In this document: positions 50,963 through 64,000 of the stretch, one piece after another
Position numbering within the stretch: the stretch's first letter is position 1
Layout of the letters: the number at the start of each line of letters is the position of its first letter
Made by a program: the position numbers and the translations under genes
Source: Mauremys mutica
Taxonomy: Eukaryota > Chordata > Testudines > Geoemydidae
Length of the DNA: 64,000 nt
NCBI RefSeq assembly: GCF_020497125.1
Contig: NC_059075.1
Coordinates: 31,036,003 to 31,100,002, forward strand
Direction: 5' to 3'
Notes under the pieces: generated by a model
Seen by the model: the letters and a program-made list of their open reading frames with translations, nothing else
Told to the model about the DNA's origin: nothing
Databases searched by the model: none

Positions 50963-52069
50963 AGATTTTAAAAAAACAAATAGGTGCGATATATTTTTTC
51001 CTTTAGAAAATCCCAGATTCACAGAGATGGGGCTAGATCTGAGTTTAGGAGATTTGTGTAAATTTATTTTAATACTGGAAAGTATTCACATGCAACTATA
51101 TTGTTTTTCTCTGTACAATATTTCCATATTAGCTTTATCATAAATTGATATTGTTTAGATTGTAATCTCCTTAATGAGGGCTTCAGGGCAACAAATTGTG
51201 AATTAAATGACAGGCATGTCTTTGTAGGAGAAGGCACTTAGATTTAAGCATTTCTGAGCAGAGATCATTTTAAAGAACACCAAGCACATTGCTGATATTT
51301 AACAAGTATGAATTTACATAACACTTTTCATGCATCAATCTCAAAGCATCTTACAAACGTGGATAAACGTTATCTCCAAACTGAGGAACTGTTATAAAGT
51401 GACCTGCAACATTCCCTGTTATTTCAATCTAGAACCCCCAAAAGGCATATGTCTTTATCTACTGCATTCTCCTCTCTTAAAAATCCTTCATCAAGGAGTT
51501 TGCTTGAATATATTCACTGACCTCCAGGTTAAACTGCTAAAGAGTTAGACCCCTATCTGTGAGGTTACAGGCTCTGATTTGATGGAGACACATGAGATTC
51601 ATCACAGCCTTGAGCTCTTCAACTTGAAAAACAATGTTTCTAATTATTTATTAAACTGGCATGCGAGATGTTTTTAATTATCCTCTGAATCCCTATGTGT
51701 CTTATTTAAACTTTTATTGCCTCTATCTCATATCTAAGTGCATCACATAACTTGAAAAAACACAAATTGTAACAGTGAATATATCTTAAAGTGGTCTTAA
51801 AAACCAAAGCCACTGTGAGCCTAACATCCTGTGCTGTAGCACTCAAACTGTCAAGAGAATTAACATTAAAGAGTGAATAGGCAAAGGTGAGTGCTCTGTT
51901 ATAGGGACATTATACTGCAGTCTGTTCAATGTATATACATCATTATCACTTGACCTTTAATAGACTTGGTGGCTATAAAATCTTTCCTATGGAGTATATC
52001 AGTCCACTAATTTTCTATTCAGCGTGAGCAGTTGGATGATTTCCCTCCCTCTGAAAAGGCCTCTGAGAC

Positions 52070-52265
52070 AGGGAATCCTATGCCTCAATGCAATAGAACT
52101 CCCTCAGGAAGCAGTGGAATCCCCAACACTTGAGACATTTAAAAATAGGCTACATAAGCTGATTTCCTAATACAAACTAATGGAAAAAGCACTGTGAAGA
52201 ACAGTCTAGTGCTGACAGGGACGTGGACCAGGTGATTTAATAGATCTATTCTGGCTTGAATTTCC
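52070..52265 (+). repeat. old CR1 LINE 3'-end remnant
   Basis: 'ctcaggaagcagtggaatcc', 'gagacatttaaaaataggct', 'gtctagtgctgacagggacg' and 'gaccaggtgatttaatagat' follow the order of the CR1 3' end, with more substitutions than the copy at 44155. Confidence 0.65.
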
Positions 52266-54689
52266 ACAATACCACTATCTTCCTTATAGCTTTCATTCTA
52301 TGTTCTGTGAAGTGGGTGGGTGTAAAATGGGATGTGAAGTTTAGAAAGATTTGCTTTTATTTTGCTTTTTTACCTCAAAAATTCAAAGTAAATCTATAGC
52401 CCTCCCCCGACACACACCCGCAGACTGCTAGAGGGCAATAGTCATGGGGTTTTTTTGTTTTTTTTTTTCCTGGTGATCACGTTTTGCAGTAAGGGCCAGA
52501 TTTTCCAAAGAAGTGCTGTTCATAGTTAGGCACCCAAATAAATGGACAGATTTTTCCAAAGAGATCGACCCCTTGACTGCTGAGCTCTGGAGAATCTGTC
52601 CATAAGTGCGACTAGATTTGTACTCAAGGCTTGTGCCCGTGGAAATACGCTCACTATGCAATGCGCTCAGATGCAGAAATGGGCGAGGCTGTTAAATATA
52701 AGTGAGTAATTTTGATTTTAAAAATCACCACCACCCGAGTGACCTTGTTAATCTCTTGAATTAAAAAAGCAGCTGGCATGTACAGTACTTCTTGATAAAC
52801 CCCTTTTGTTCATTGATGCTGTCTCATCTAGTGTGGCCTGGTTAGGAAATGTAAAGCCCTGCTCCTCTAAGGAGCAACCTTGTCACAGGCGTGTTTGCTC
52901 TATTGGATATTCTGCCCCTGCGCCCCAAAGTTTGAAGTTGTCTTTCAAATATACAGACTGTTTGTTTATTCTGAGTTTAACTGGGACTAAAGTATAGGAA
53001 ATTGAAAAAGCAGAGTACCAAATGTAAGTTAGTTTTTTTCCATAATAAAGGAGTGCAGAGTAGGAGCGCTTTTTAAAAATGGCTAAAGCATATATGTTTA
53101 GATTATTGACAGACACACACCACATAGCTGGAAATTATTTCTGATCAGCCAGATGGTTTGTGGGTGGGTGAGTTGGTTGGTTGGTTTTTTTAAGTTTGGT
53201 TTAAGGTAAGTAATTTTAAACCAGGAAAATCTCTGAAACATACAGAGGGAATCTCCAATTAGTCATGGAATGATTTATAACCTATGGATTAGCTGAAGGT
53301 AAGGAGTGTATGGGAAAGAGGAGAAAATAGTACTCTAATTATTATTACTAGGGAAGGCCATGAGAATTTTTAGCAGGATATTTCAGCTTGAGAACCAAAT
53401 GAAAAAAACTAAGGCATCTCCAGAGACTATTGAATTGGAAGCAGGAAAAAGATTTCTGCAATAAATAAGTAGAAAAAATGTTTGTAATGCACTGAAGCAA
53501 ACTCTTTGTGCTGTTTCTAAAATTATGATTCGTTTACCGTTCTGCAGGGCATTTGGAAGGTTATGGGACTCACAAGATTGTCTTCCTGTATCTTTAAATG
53601 TATTTTACAAACATTTCTCAAATTCCTTGTGATACTATGAAAAAAGCTGTAAGTGCTTGTGAATGATTAGAAATATTTTTTTTCTTTAGTTATCTGAACA
53701 TTTGAATTTTTGTGTGTGGGCATTGTGGATTTATGTAATGCCATTTAATCTGCAAATTTGGATGCAGAGGAGTGAAAAACGTTAAACCATCAAGGATCAG
53801 GGAACACATATTGATATGGGAGGCTCTTGGAGATTTTAGGGGTTTTTAGCCTGACTGCAGGGGTTTGAAGCAAGAAGCTGTCTCATGGTAATACAAAATT
53901 AAATGGAGAAAAGCAAGCAGTATGCACCAAGTAAGCCTTGTATCAGCACAGTTTGTAAAGCTGTAATTGGGCCAGAGGCAAATATGATGCATAAGGTGGG
54001 TAACCTAAACTACCTTTTACTCAGATTCTTCTTCAGCCTGTTCACACTCACTTTGCCCATGTGTCAGGAAGTCTAAAGTGCGGGTAATTTATACCCCAAA
54101 GAGCTATCATAACATGGTGTATATTAAAGAATCCAGCTGTTTAGGGTGTAAATTACACTCAGAATCCTTAACACCTGGAGAGAATAGATCTAGGGGAGCC
54201 TGAATGTAAAGGGGTGTAAATTAGCATAAAGGGAGAGTCTAACTCTGACACCATTTTATAAATCACTTCTGAATTTGGTCTATTGGCTGCACAGGTGCGT
54301 TTATGAATTTTGAGTAACCAATGATACATTGATAAGTTACATAACTTGTGTTTTTGCTTAATATTTCTTTGTACAGGGTGAATAGCTGGGTTTTTTTTTA
54401 AAAAAGAATTGTGTGTGGGGAAGAATCAGTTTCTAGTGTCAGTGTGCTCACTAAAATCACTTTCTCAAAACTACTGCATAGCACATGCCTGTGTATCATC
54501 AATGTAGTTGCTCAGCTTAGAATAGAAACAAGAAGTTCTTTGGGTCCTTTGTTTATAGGTCTGCCTCAAATACAGCTTCTGAATTAGGCCTTTGCATGGA
54601 GAATTATGTGTTTAAAAAAACTTCACTGTAATATTTCAGTAAATTTGTCTAATTTTGGTATGCAGCCTTCTTACCACTCCAGTTAACAC

Positions 54690-55965
54690 ACAAATTATTA
54701 GTGCCACTGTCATTTCATCCCTATAATGGACAAGCTACTAGAAACTGACTGCACTGCTCTTCTCAAGGTTTTGATTACTTCTACCCTAGATTTCATCCTC
54801 TCCAGCCCATTGAAACAGCCTGAGAAAGGTCGCTAATGAGCCATTCCTAGCTAAATCCTGGGAGCACTTCTGCATGATTACTCTTCTTGATCTAGTGCTG
54901 CCTTTCACAGCACTGCTCCACGTGCTCACCTCTCTGGGCCTTATCAAATCACTTCCAGCTCCCATCTTATCTTGCACAAGTCTCATTAGCTCTGGCCTGT
55001 TGGCATCTGCCAGGGTTCCATTCCCAGCTTCCGCCTCCTCCGCTTCAATCTCAGCAACCTCATTTACTCCCAAGGGTTTCAACTACCACTTGTGTGGGGT
55101 GATTCCATATCTACCTTCCACCCCTAAATTCACCCACTCTATGTCCTACATCTCCAGCTGCCTTTCAGATGTCTCCCAAGGGATGTCCTGCCACCTCAGT
55201 CTGCTCACTTTTTCTGTCTTCAGCACCTACCTTCTCAGTCACCATTGACAACTCCACTCTCCCTTTTTTTGTCTCCCAGGCCCATCCCCACAGTGTTATC
55301 TTTGACTCGTCTCTGTCCTTCAATCTTCCCTCATAGCTAGTCTCTGTTCAAATCCTGTTCCCTATTCATCATTTCATATCAACAATCTGCCCTTTCATCA
55401 TTACCCTACTGATAAAAGCCTTCACTACACCATAAACATTTCTTCTCTTTACTTCACCTCTCTGGCCTCCCACCTCTTAGAACTGCAGTTGCCTTTTTCT
55501 GTCACACCATCTTCACTGGCCCCTTTGGTGGCATCCTGTTTCTCACAACATCAAATTCAAGCTTCACATCCTCTCCTACAAGGCAATGCTGATACATAGT
55601 CTTGTCCCTACCTATGTATCTGCTCTCAGTTCCCTCTGTTGCTCCTTAGCACTTCCCTGTACAATCACCTTGCTGCTTCCTAAGTCATCTTTCCCCACTC
55701 ACAATCTGGCTTTCTGTCATGCTACCCTAACAAATAGAACAATCTCCCTTTTCTCCTCCACCAAGAGCCCTCTTCTCCACATCTTGCCTTAAAACCCATT
55801 GCTACCAGCAATTCTTCCTGACAGCTCATCATAAATAATCCCCATGCCCTCCTTTAGCTCAGCTGTATTACCTTGTTTTGGCTCCTTTTCATGATGTTGG
55901 CTAGTTGAGATTGTAAACTCTTTAGGTCAGGTAATATGTCGCTGTATAGGTGTGCTAATAATGTC
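54690..55965 (+). mobile_element. degraded non-LTR retrotransposon, 3' half of ORF2 (L2-like)
   Basis: About 1.3 kb of pyrimidine-rich sequence, sense on the + strand. Words typical of L2/L3-group reverse transcriptase ORFs appear in order: 'cttcttgatctagtgctgcc' (remains of the LLDLSAAFD block), 'gtgttatctttgactcgtct', 'cccctttggtggcatcctgt' and 'acaaggcaatgctgatacat'. The tail 'gagattgtaaactctttagg' is the family's 3' end. Stops and shifts break it. The frames at 54874-55248 and 55586-55792 are pieces of it. Confidence 0.65.
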
Positions 55966-56973
55966 CAAAGAAAGTATGTTGTTCAATCTAATTTCAAAAC
56001 TTGTTTTCTATTTGTTACAGAGATTTACAACTTTTCTATATTTCTGTATTAAAATTCCTAATACACATAGCAAGATTTGAATGGTGCCAGACTTAATAGC
56101 TATTTTTAGACAGGAGGGTTTGTTGTATAGAAAAGCTTGTTGGCTAAACCTTTGGAAGAATTAATTGATAGTATAAAATAACAATAGAAGTATATAGACA
56201 TTTAAAAGAGGCCGTAACACTCTGTATATATTCCCCATGCCCATTCTACCACTTTGAAGTTACGTTGTTTAAATAGATCAACTTTCCACTTTATTTCCAT
56301 TGTTTTATAAGCTCAAAAGAACATTTCCTTCCTTGCTGATTTTGGGAACTACTGAATTCCTCCTGGAGCCCCAGTGAACAGGAGTCTGTTTCCTGGTTTA
56401 TATAACAAATATATCAACAATTGCAGAAGTTAACAAGACTTTGTCAGATTATATTTGGCCCCACGTTTAGGTTTTGTAAGTAGAATCAATAGAAATGTTC
56501 CCACAGTATGTTGCATTCTAATGGATTTAATTGTTTATGCTAATGCAGTGTTTGCCATGTAAAAATTTCAGCCTTGGTGTGCTGGAGCCTCTGAAAGTCA
56601 TAGTTGACTAGAAACCCAACTGTAACCAAGAGTAAAATTGACTAGCTGTCCATCTTTCACTAGCCAAGCTGAGAGCAATACAGTAAAGTAGCTGGTTTAA
56701 TGGTGACAAGCGAATTATATTTTAGGAACTCTAAAGAGATGAGGTGATGTGGTATAAGGGATTTTTCAGCATTTCTGTGATGAACAGGTTATTCACCAGA
56801 AACAAAATCATGAATGAATTATGCAGATCATTCCAAATTAATGCCAGTGAACACATTTATATCTCACCACACCATCATGTATTCTGCGTATGCCATGACC
56901 ATTACAGAAAAACTATTTGTTAATTTTTTTTATCATCATTTTTCAAACTATCATCCCTGCTGGTCAAGATGAG

Positions 56974-57040
56974 AAGTGAAATTGTGGCCCCACTGAGAGT
57001 TTTTCCATTGACTTCAATGGAGCCAGGATTTTACCCCAGG
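56974..57040. repeat. 75-bp palindromic element
   Basis: Left arm 'agtgaaattgtggccccact', right arm 'caatggagccaggattttac', with 'ttccattgacttc' between. Fifth copy in the window and the only one outside the gene. Confidence 0.75.
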
Positions 57041-59095
57041 TGCTTTATCGTGTTTCCCACAGTACATACTCTTGTTCTTGGATTATAGTAAATTGAAACA
57101 GCCAATTTTCATTCTCTATATCATTTTTAAGGCTCTGTCATTTAACCTCTTATTCCTCTCATCACTGATTTTTTTCTATTACATTTAACTTTATTAATAT
57201 CCTATCAATTTCTTTTTACAATACTGTCATAGCCACATGCTTCAGTGAGCACCATTTACAGGCTGTTACAGCAGTCAGCTGGTGTGGGAGTTATTTCTCG
57301 GGGGCATGTTTTTTAAAAGTGGAAGAGATTTGTCCCCACATCCTCACAAGACTCACATGTCTGAAAGGATTTTACTCAGCTTTTCATAACAAAATTTGCC
57401 CTTAGCCAGAGCTCGAGCAGAGATGAGTGTGTGCTGAAGGAACATTGTATTGAAATTTTGGAGTAGATCCTCAGCTGGTGTAAATTGTCAAGGAGCTATG
57501 CTATTTTACAGCCACTGTAAAAGCTGCTCCTTTTGGTTATGTCCTGGATCATATGTTAGTCATTGCGTGACTGGTCATCTGAGCCACTGGGCTGTTTGTT
57601 CTCTGATTGGATGATTGAAACACAAACTGTAGGAAAAATGTAGATAAACACTTGTGGAGATAGCCTTTGTGGAAAAGGAGAATGTCACCACATGAATAAG
57701 AATAATAAAAAAAAACCCAAATCTCTCTCTCAAAAAATTTTATGGAAAAAATTAAAAGGGTCATGAATAGCATCCAAATTGTGTTTGCAAACTTCCATTC
57801 AAATTTTGGATGTATTCTCCCACGTCAAGTCTAAATTAATTGACAATGTCCCTGTAATTAGTAACTGGCATTAACAGTATCAGTTTAGCCCTGTTCCTTT
57901 TTAAGCACAACATTTTTTGGTTATGCCACTTGCCTACCAGATGTTACCCTACCAAATGGGGATAATTAATCATCACAAAAGTAAAACAGTCTCCCAATGC
58001 AAAATGGAAAGAAATATTGTCACATGCACAGAAGAGTTATTTCAGTTTTGAATAATTCATTAGAGAGAAAAGACGATAAGTACTTTCATTATATTTTCTT
58101 TTTAAGTGAGTCCCAATGTGCAGTGAAGTGGGGAGGAGGGAGAGGGTATGTGTGTGTGTGTTAATGGCAGTAGAGTTTGTTCTAGACACTTGTGAATTAA
58201 CTGTGCTCCTGAAAGGAGTCGCCCTATATTTCAGCCAATCCTCTGTTTACACAATTCCCAAACTCTCCAGAATCCCCATAGCTGAGCTGTGTGTTTTACA
58301 GCAACTACGCTCACATGTGTTTTCGTTTTCTTCTTTTAAAAGCTTGTCGGGATGTTTGCCAACAGACACAGTCAGAGGCAAGTTACTCTCAAGCTGTACA
58401 GCTTCCACCTCAATGAACTGGACTGAGAAGAGTTGTATTTAATGGATGGACAGAACAAAAACCAACCACAACTATGCTGGGTTTGCTGGGTTTTATTGTG
58501 GTCTGTTTCTTTTTTTTTCTTTTTTGGGGGGGAGAGAGGGGTCAAGAGGTGGAGATACAATTCCATCCAAGATGCCTGCTTCAGAGAATGAAGTATAAAA
58601 ATAATTCCTTTACAGTGGATTCTAATGGAGAATGATGTGTCCAGAGTCCAAGAGTCTGATTTCCAGAGACACTGATCAGCCACAGCTCCTGTTGACTTCA
58701 GGTAGAGCTCCAGTGTTCAGTGCTTCTGGAAATCAGGGGTTTAATCATCAGACTTGGGGGTCTAGAAAAGAGATTCTGTTCACCAATATTATTTTTGATC
58801 GTCTCTCTACTTTCAGTCCGTCACCTTGCATGGACACTTCCTGAAACAACTCCTGGGCTCAAACAGAGTGCCTGGACCAATCAGTGGCCATGAGTGCAGT
58901 TATCAGTCTGGCCTTCTGAGGGGAACTTCCTGTGGTGCTCATCTCCTCAAGGTCTATGTGATAAGGCATATGGCCTCATCACAGCTGTGGGGTGGAAGCG
59001 TTGAGCAACCCACAGACGCAGGTTCCGGTCCCTGCAAAATCTCACATGGACTGTCTTTCATTATGTTTATGTAAATAATGTTTCTGTATCTAGCA

Positions 59096-59815
59096 CAGTG
59101 GTTCCCAAACTTTAACAACCCTGTGAACCCCTTTCACCAGAATGTCAAGTCTCATGAACCTCCTCCTAAAAATGAATATTGCCAGGGATTTTCTCTTTTA
59201 CCTGAGTATAAATTATAAAAGCAGTGATCTTGGAAATATAAAATTTGTTTTTATGACATGCTTATTACACACTATTAATTGTTTATCATTACACTATTTT
59301 TATTACATTATAAAAACTGCAACACTCTTCCAAAATCTCACTTTTGTAGCTTGTATCACTTTGAATAAGCCTGTTATAAGACAAGGCTCCTATGTTTCAT
59401 CAAGAAGTATCAGATGTGAAACAGCATAAAGATATCTAAGAAGCCAACTCAAAGAGTTCCTCCTACACAAGCATTCAGGTCTTGAGCAGTTCAGATAAAC
59501 AACACACGTTACAACAAAGCTTAAACTTGTTCTTCATAATAATTTAAAAAAAAATACTAGCTGCCTATTTAATTTTAAAAACAGCAAAAAATATCCACCT
59601 CCCTTTCCATTTCCTATAAGGGGTCTTGAAGTTTAAATCTCCTCAGTGTGATAGAGATGCTTGCTTTGATCTGCTTAGTTCTTGGAAGTCCAGGGGCTCC
59701 GAGCTGCTGGTCCCATGCACCCGGGGTCCCTAGGAATAGCTCTGTCTGCCATTAGGGAATTTTTTCCTGAGAACCCCCTGTAACATTTCGTGAACCCCCC
59801 GTTTGGGAACCACTG
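59096..59815. mobile_element. 720-bp hAT-type (Charlie-like) element
   Basis: Ends 'cagtggttcccaaacttt' and 'gtttgggaaccactg' are inverted repeats. The flanks ATCTAGCA and ACCTAGCA agree at 7 of 8 bases. The AT-rich interior has no long open frame. Non-autonomous. Confidence 0.85.
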
Positions 59816-60181
59816 ACCTAGCATGATGAGACCTTGATCTCATATGAGGCCTCTAGGAGCCACTGCCATACAAATAAAACTGTATGCTTTGTGTGTGTCA
59901 TGTAGGTGTGCACATTGTGTATCCAGACATACTACACACAGCGATATCTGGGCTGTGTGTGTTTGGTCCCTGTGTCTAGGATTTGTGTATATATGCTAGA
60001 CTTGCTTATGTCTGTGACCACCGATGTGTTTGTGTAGGTTTGAACAGTTGTGCATATTGTAGAGCATAAGGCTGTGTGGTTATTTTCTAGTTGTGATTTG
60101 TACACCTCAGTATGTGGTTTTGGTTTCGTGTCCTCTGAGTGAGTGAGGCAGGAGGGAACTGATAGTCTCACTCCTCTGCAG

Positions 60182-60391
60182 TGGTACCAGCAAGAGCAGC
60201 AGGAACTGAAGCACAATCTCCTCCCCCATCCTCCTCCAGACTCTCTCACTCACTGCCTTGCTCGGAGTGGGGCGGAGGTCAGCTAAGCCAGCCAGCCGGA
60301 GTCAGGAGCTGGGAAGACAGAAGATCTGTGCTGCCACACCTCAGTGAATTTCCTTATATCCCAGCGCTCCCCAGGGATCCCCTGCTCTCAA
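60182..60391 (+). other. candidate non-coding exon of a downstream gene
   Basis: A 210-bp GC-rich island in AT-rich surroundings between a good acceptor ('ctcactcctctgcag') and a strong donor ('gtgagtc'). It is not open throughout in a useful frame. By human synteny the next gene is GPR68 on the same strand, which has 5' non-coding exons, so this could be one. This is weak evidence; it may also be chance. Confidence 0.25.
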
Positions 60392-62478
60392 GTGAGTCTC
60401 TGTTTTATTCTATGTTTTTTTAACACACATGAAGTTTTTCAGCACTGATCTGCACTGTTCAGGGTCAGGGACCTGGTGGACAGGCAATGGGGCATCAGTT
60501 TCTGCTGAAGTGTTAAAAGCAGAAGCAAAACAAAGAATCCAGGAACTTGAGCAAAGAAATGTGCATAGAAAAGCACACCTTTAAAATAACTTCCTTGATC
60601 TCCAAAGAGCCAGTTCGCCGTAGTGTAAGTGCTTTGGACAGAGGTTCTTTGGCAGAACATAGATGAGTTCTGTTTAGATAAAGGGGAAGTTAAGTGTTGA
60701 AGATACAGTGGTGAAATGGAATGATTAGAACGGACTGGAAATGATTTCATGTTTGCAGATGGACTGGCACAGAGACAGATGGACTGACTCTTTTAAGGCA
60801 CTTCCAAAGCATGTCAATATGAAGGTACCAATGTAAGCAAGTTTGAACTGATTAACAAGTGATTTGTCGAGGGCAATCCAGAGGGAAACTGCCAACCAAG
60901 CACCTGGCTAGATATGTATTCTGTGTACTGCTGTAGGGTTTACCTGTGTAACTGATCACTCAGAAGGACCCAATCTAAATATTTTCCTCATCTGTAAACA
61001 ATTTTTCTCCCTATTATTTATGGTGACCCTTGGGGAAACTTGACATTGGAAGGCTTTGTACTGAAATCCTTCCACCAGAAAACATGCTGATTTGCTACTG
61101 AACAGCATAAAGTTTCGTCGTTGTAGGTGCTTGTGCTGCTGAGAATTTCCTCAGATTTCTGACACTTCTTTTGAACAAATCACTGAAGGACTGGTTTTGT
61201 GGAGGCTGTAAATGCATATATCGAATTAAAGAAGAAAATATTCAGCACTTACTCAGCGATTTCCATGTACAGCTATTAACTAGTAATCTAAAAAAAGAGA
61301 CTTTTCAACAGGCCTGGGAGAAATGGCCAGACACCAGCTCACAACATAGTGTAATTCTAAGAATTTCGTGACCATCTTAATTATATATTCATAAGCGATC
61401 TCAGTGTCTTTTACCACATTTCACTAAAAATGTCCTTCCCAGCCTACTAGACCACTTTCCCCTCCTCATTCAGATGTCTCCTTCAGGCCACAACACCCGC
61501 AAGAAGTGAGTCAGACACTTATTTATATAAAATGTATTGCATGCTGTACACACGCCTTTGCTGCACATGTAATTTTAATTTGTAACCAGCCCTTCCTTCG
61601 CCCCCATCTTCCTGATTGTGCTGTTGTCCCGCTCATTGTGTCACTGCCTGTAACTAATTTGTAAACTCTTCATGGAAGGCGGGGGATGAGAGTGGGAGGT
61701 GTCGCGTCATCTTTTCTGTACTGTAAGGCATGTAGCTCTGTCAAATAGTAAATAAAGTGATATAGTGTGAAGTATATTCCCTACGTTTCAGTCATTGCTT
61801 GGGAGTCTTTCCAGGGCCTGTGAATCATGTTGTGATGCAATGATGGAACATTCTTCACTGGAGTCTGACCATGAGTTGACTACATGTGGTGGTGAAGCAT
61901 GATGTTGGGACACAATAATGTTATAATATGGTATTGCAGTGTTAAACATCCGTTTCAGGTGAAAAGAGAAGTGGTAGCCTGGCTATTTTAATTTAAACTG
62001 GTGCCTATGCTAGTGTTAGACCCTGCAGGACTAAAACCTGGGACCACAGAGGTTCTGGGCCATCAATGCTTCTGCATTGCCATTGGGAGCTCAGGCTGGG
62101 GTTCCACCGGAAGACCTCATGAAGCTAGACACTGCAGGAAGTACTACTCAGTGGGGCCTGAGTGGTGTCCTCCCTGCAGTCCACTGATTAACTCATGCTG
62201 GTGTATATACCAGGAAGCCAGCATGGAGAGCTGTCTGAGCAACAATGCAGACTACCTGCTTGCTTCTGCTCCAGACTTTGCCTTACTGTGAACCCCAGAT
62301 TCCAGCTCCTGACCCTGATTTGTCCCTGACTCCACTACTTGCTTCCTGTCTGTCACCTGATGCATGACCCTGACTTCCTGGCATCCTGACCCAGGTAGAT
62401 CCCAACTCCACTACACATCCTTTGACCACAACTTGGTAACTGACCAGTGCACACCAGCCGCTCTTGGCTTGACCCTAA

Positions 62479-62763
<285 letters not shown>

Positions 62764-63089
62764 TGACCCCACCTTGTAACTGGCAGTAGGAGCATTAAAG
62801 CCTTTACTCTGAGCAGAGAAGCTAGCCCAGATGACTGACAAAATTACCAGGAATCCCAGTTGCGGGGAGGATGGTGCTCAGCTCAGTGAGGGGTGAATCT
62901 GTCCATCTGTTGGGATTACATGAAGTAGAGTGGGCCAAGAGAGTAATGTACTTCCTACATTTGGGATGTGGGAACTGCTTATCCTTGTATAAGGAAAGGC
63001 TCAAAGGCCTTTCACCTTTTTACTCATTGACTTCAGGCTACAAGAATCTTTTTTTTTTTTTTTTTAATTTTGGACCAGCCATTTGAACG

Positions 63090-63749
63090 AGGGTTGCAAA
63101 CTTTCTAATCACAGAAAACAACACCCTTGCCTCAACCCCTTCCCCGATAACCCACCCCCGCTCAGTCCAATACCCTCCTCTTGTCTCCCCGTTTTCCCCC
63201 CACCCTCACTTGCTGATTTTCATTGGGCTGGGGCAGGGGGTTGAGGTGTGGGAGAAGGTGAGGGCTCCAGCTGGGGGTGCAGGATCTGGGGTGCGGCCAG
63301 GGATGAGGGATTTGTGTATGGGAGGAGGCTCCAGGCTGGGGCAGAGTGTTGGGGTGAAGGCTTCGGGAAGGAGTTTGGTTGTGGGTTGAGGCTCAGGGTA
63401 CATCCCTTCAGCTCCTAGGTGGAGGGGCAGCCATGAAGGCTCTGCACACTGCCCCTGCCTGCAGGCGCTGCCCTTGCAGTTCCCATTGGCTGTGGTTCCT
63501 GGCCAATGGAAGCAGCGGAGCAGGCGTTCAGGGCAGGGGCAGCACGTGGAGCCCCCATGGCTGCCTCTGAGTCTGGGGGACATGCTGGCCACTTCCTGGG
63601 AGCTATACAGATCCAGGCAGGGAGCCTGCCTTAGCCCCACTGCACCGCTGACCAGACTTTTAGCAGCCCAGTCAATGGTGCTGCCCAGAGCCGCCAGGGT
63701 CCCTTTTCAACCAGGTGTTCCGGCTGAAAACCAGACAGCTGGCAACCCT
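63090..63749. mobile_element. GC-rich TIR element
   Basis: Left end 'agggttgcaaactttctaat', right end 'cagctggcaaccct', giving short inverted repeats (AGGGTTGC / GCAACCCT). The body is GC-rich with many CCCC and GGGG runs. It is a common turtle repeat as I remember it. The open frames in it are composition effects. Confidence 0.65.
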
Positions 63750-64000
63750 AATTTCAACCCATAATCGTCAGTTGTTTCTTCAATTTCTGACCTTAGCTTA
63801 TCTGACTTCTGTTGGCACCCTTCAGCACAGAGACCCAGGACACAGTGTGCTGTGGAGAGAAGGATTCTCTCATCACCACTCACAAGCAATTTCTCCAGGT
63901 CACAGCTGAGGTGCATTCAAAGGGCAGGTGTATTGTGGGAAAGCTTCACTGACACTGACTGTTGCTGGACCTGTGGCATGGCTGTTGGACCTGGAGAATT

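Larger units (their letters stand above)
49545..50980 (+). other. CCDC88C: CCDC88C 3' UTR
   Basis: Bases after the TAA up to the last of three AATAAA signals plus about 20 bases. It includes an old repeat at 49815-49905. It becomes AT-rich after 50450. The real end is inferred from the hexamers, not from a transcript. Confidence 0.7.

Noticed and set aside
54874..55248. 124-codon plus-strand frame downstream of the gene
   Set aside because: Ser/Leu/Pro-rich piece of a decayed LINE ORF2, not a host gene.

Overview
The window is vertebrate nuclear DNA, most likely from a turtle (Testudines). The coding part is one split gene on the + strand, read across GT-AG introns. I identify it as CCDC88C (Daple), a Dishevelled-binding, G-alpha-activating scaffold of Wnt signalling. 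The repeats suggest a turtle: a CR1 LINE 3' end, pieces of the tRNA-derived Cry-type SINE, MIR copies, and many hAT- and Harbinger-like non-autonomous DNA elements, several with intact target-site duplications. Repeat names come from memory, not from a library search.

Layout. Bases 1-4954 are an intron; the exons for the N-terminal HOOK domain (about 350 residues) lie upstream of the window. Twenty constitutive coding exons follow between 4955 and 49544. They join in one open frame of about 1672 codons plus the stop. Exons 4955 to about 34831 encode the long coiled coil, including one 1071-bp exon at 15616-16686. Exons 36428-49544 encode the C-terminal tail: a basic segment, Ser-rich linkers, the G-alpha-binding-and-activating (GBA) motif in exon 45357-45655, and the C-terminal Gly-Cys-Val that in Daple binds the Dishevelled PDZ domain. 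The 3' UTR runs from 49545 to about 50980, with three AATAAA signals. From about 50980 to 64000 I see no coding gene, only repeats and one weak candidate non-coding exon at 60182-60391.

Most interesting points. (1) Two sequences look like unlisted alternative exons of this gene. One, at 46796-47011, is symmetric (phase 0-0, 72 codons) and encodes a second GBA-like motif 27 residues after the first. The other, at 38155-38330, is a phase-matched alternative last exon with its own stop and AATAAA; it would give a Daple lacking the GBA motif and the PDZ ligand. (2) A 63-bp piece of intron has been copied 266 bp upstream with a 12-bp target-site duplication. (3) A recent 107-bp direct duplication flanks exon 13910-14047. 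(4) Transposons are stacked inside or beside one another at 17699-18316 and 23209-24020. (5) A short palindromic element of about 75 bp occurs five times.

All exon boundaries were placed by hand from splice dinucleotides, phase continuity and my memory of the human protein. No alignment or transcript was available.
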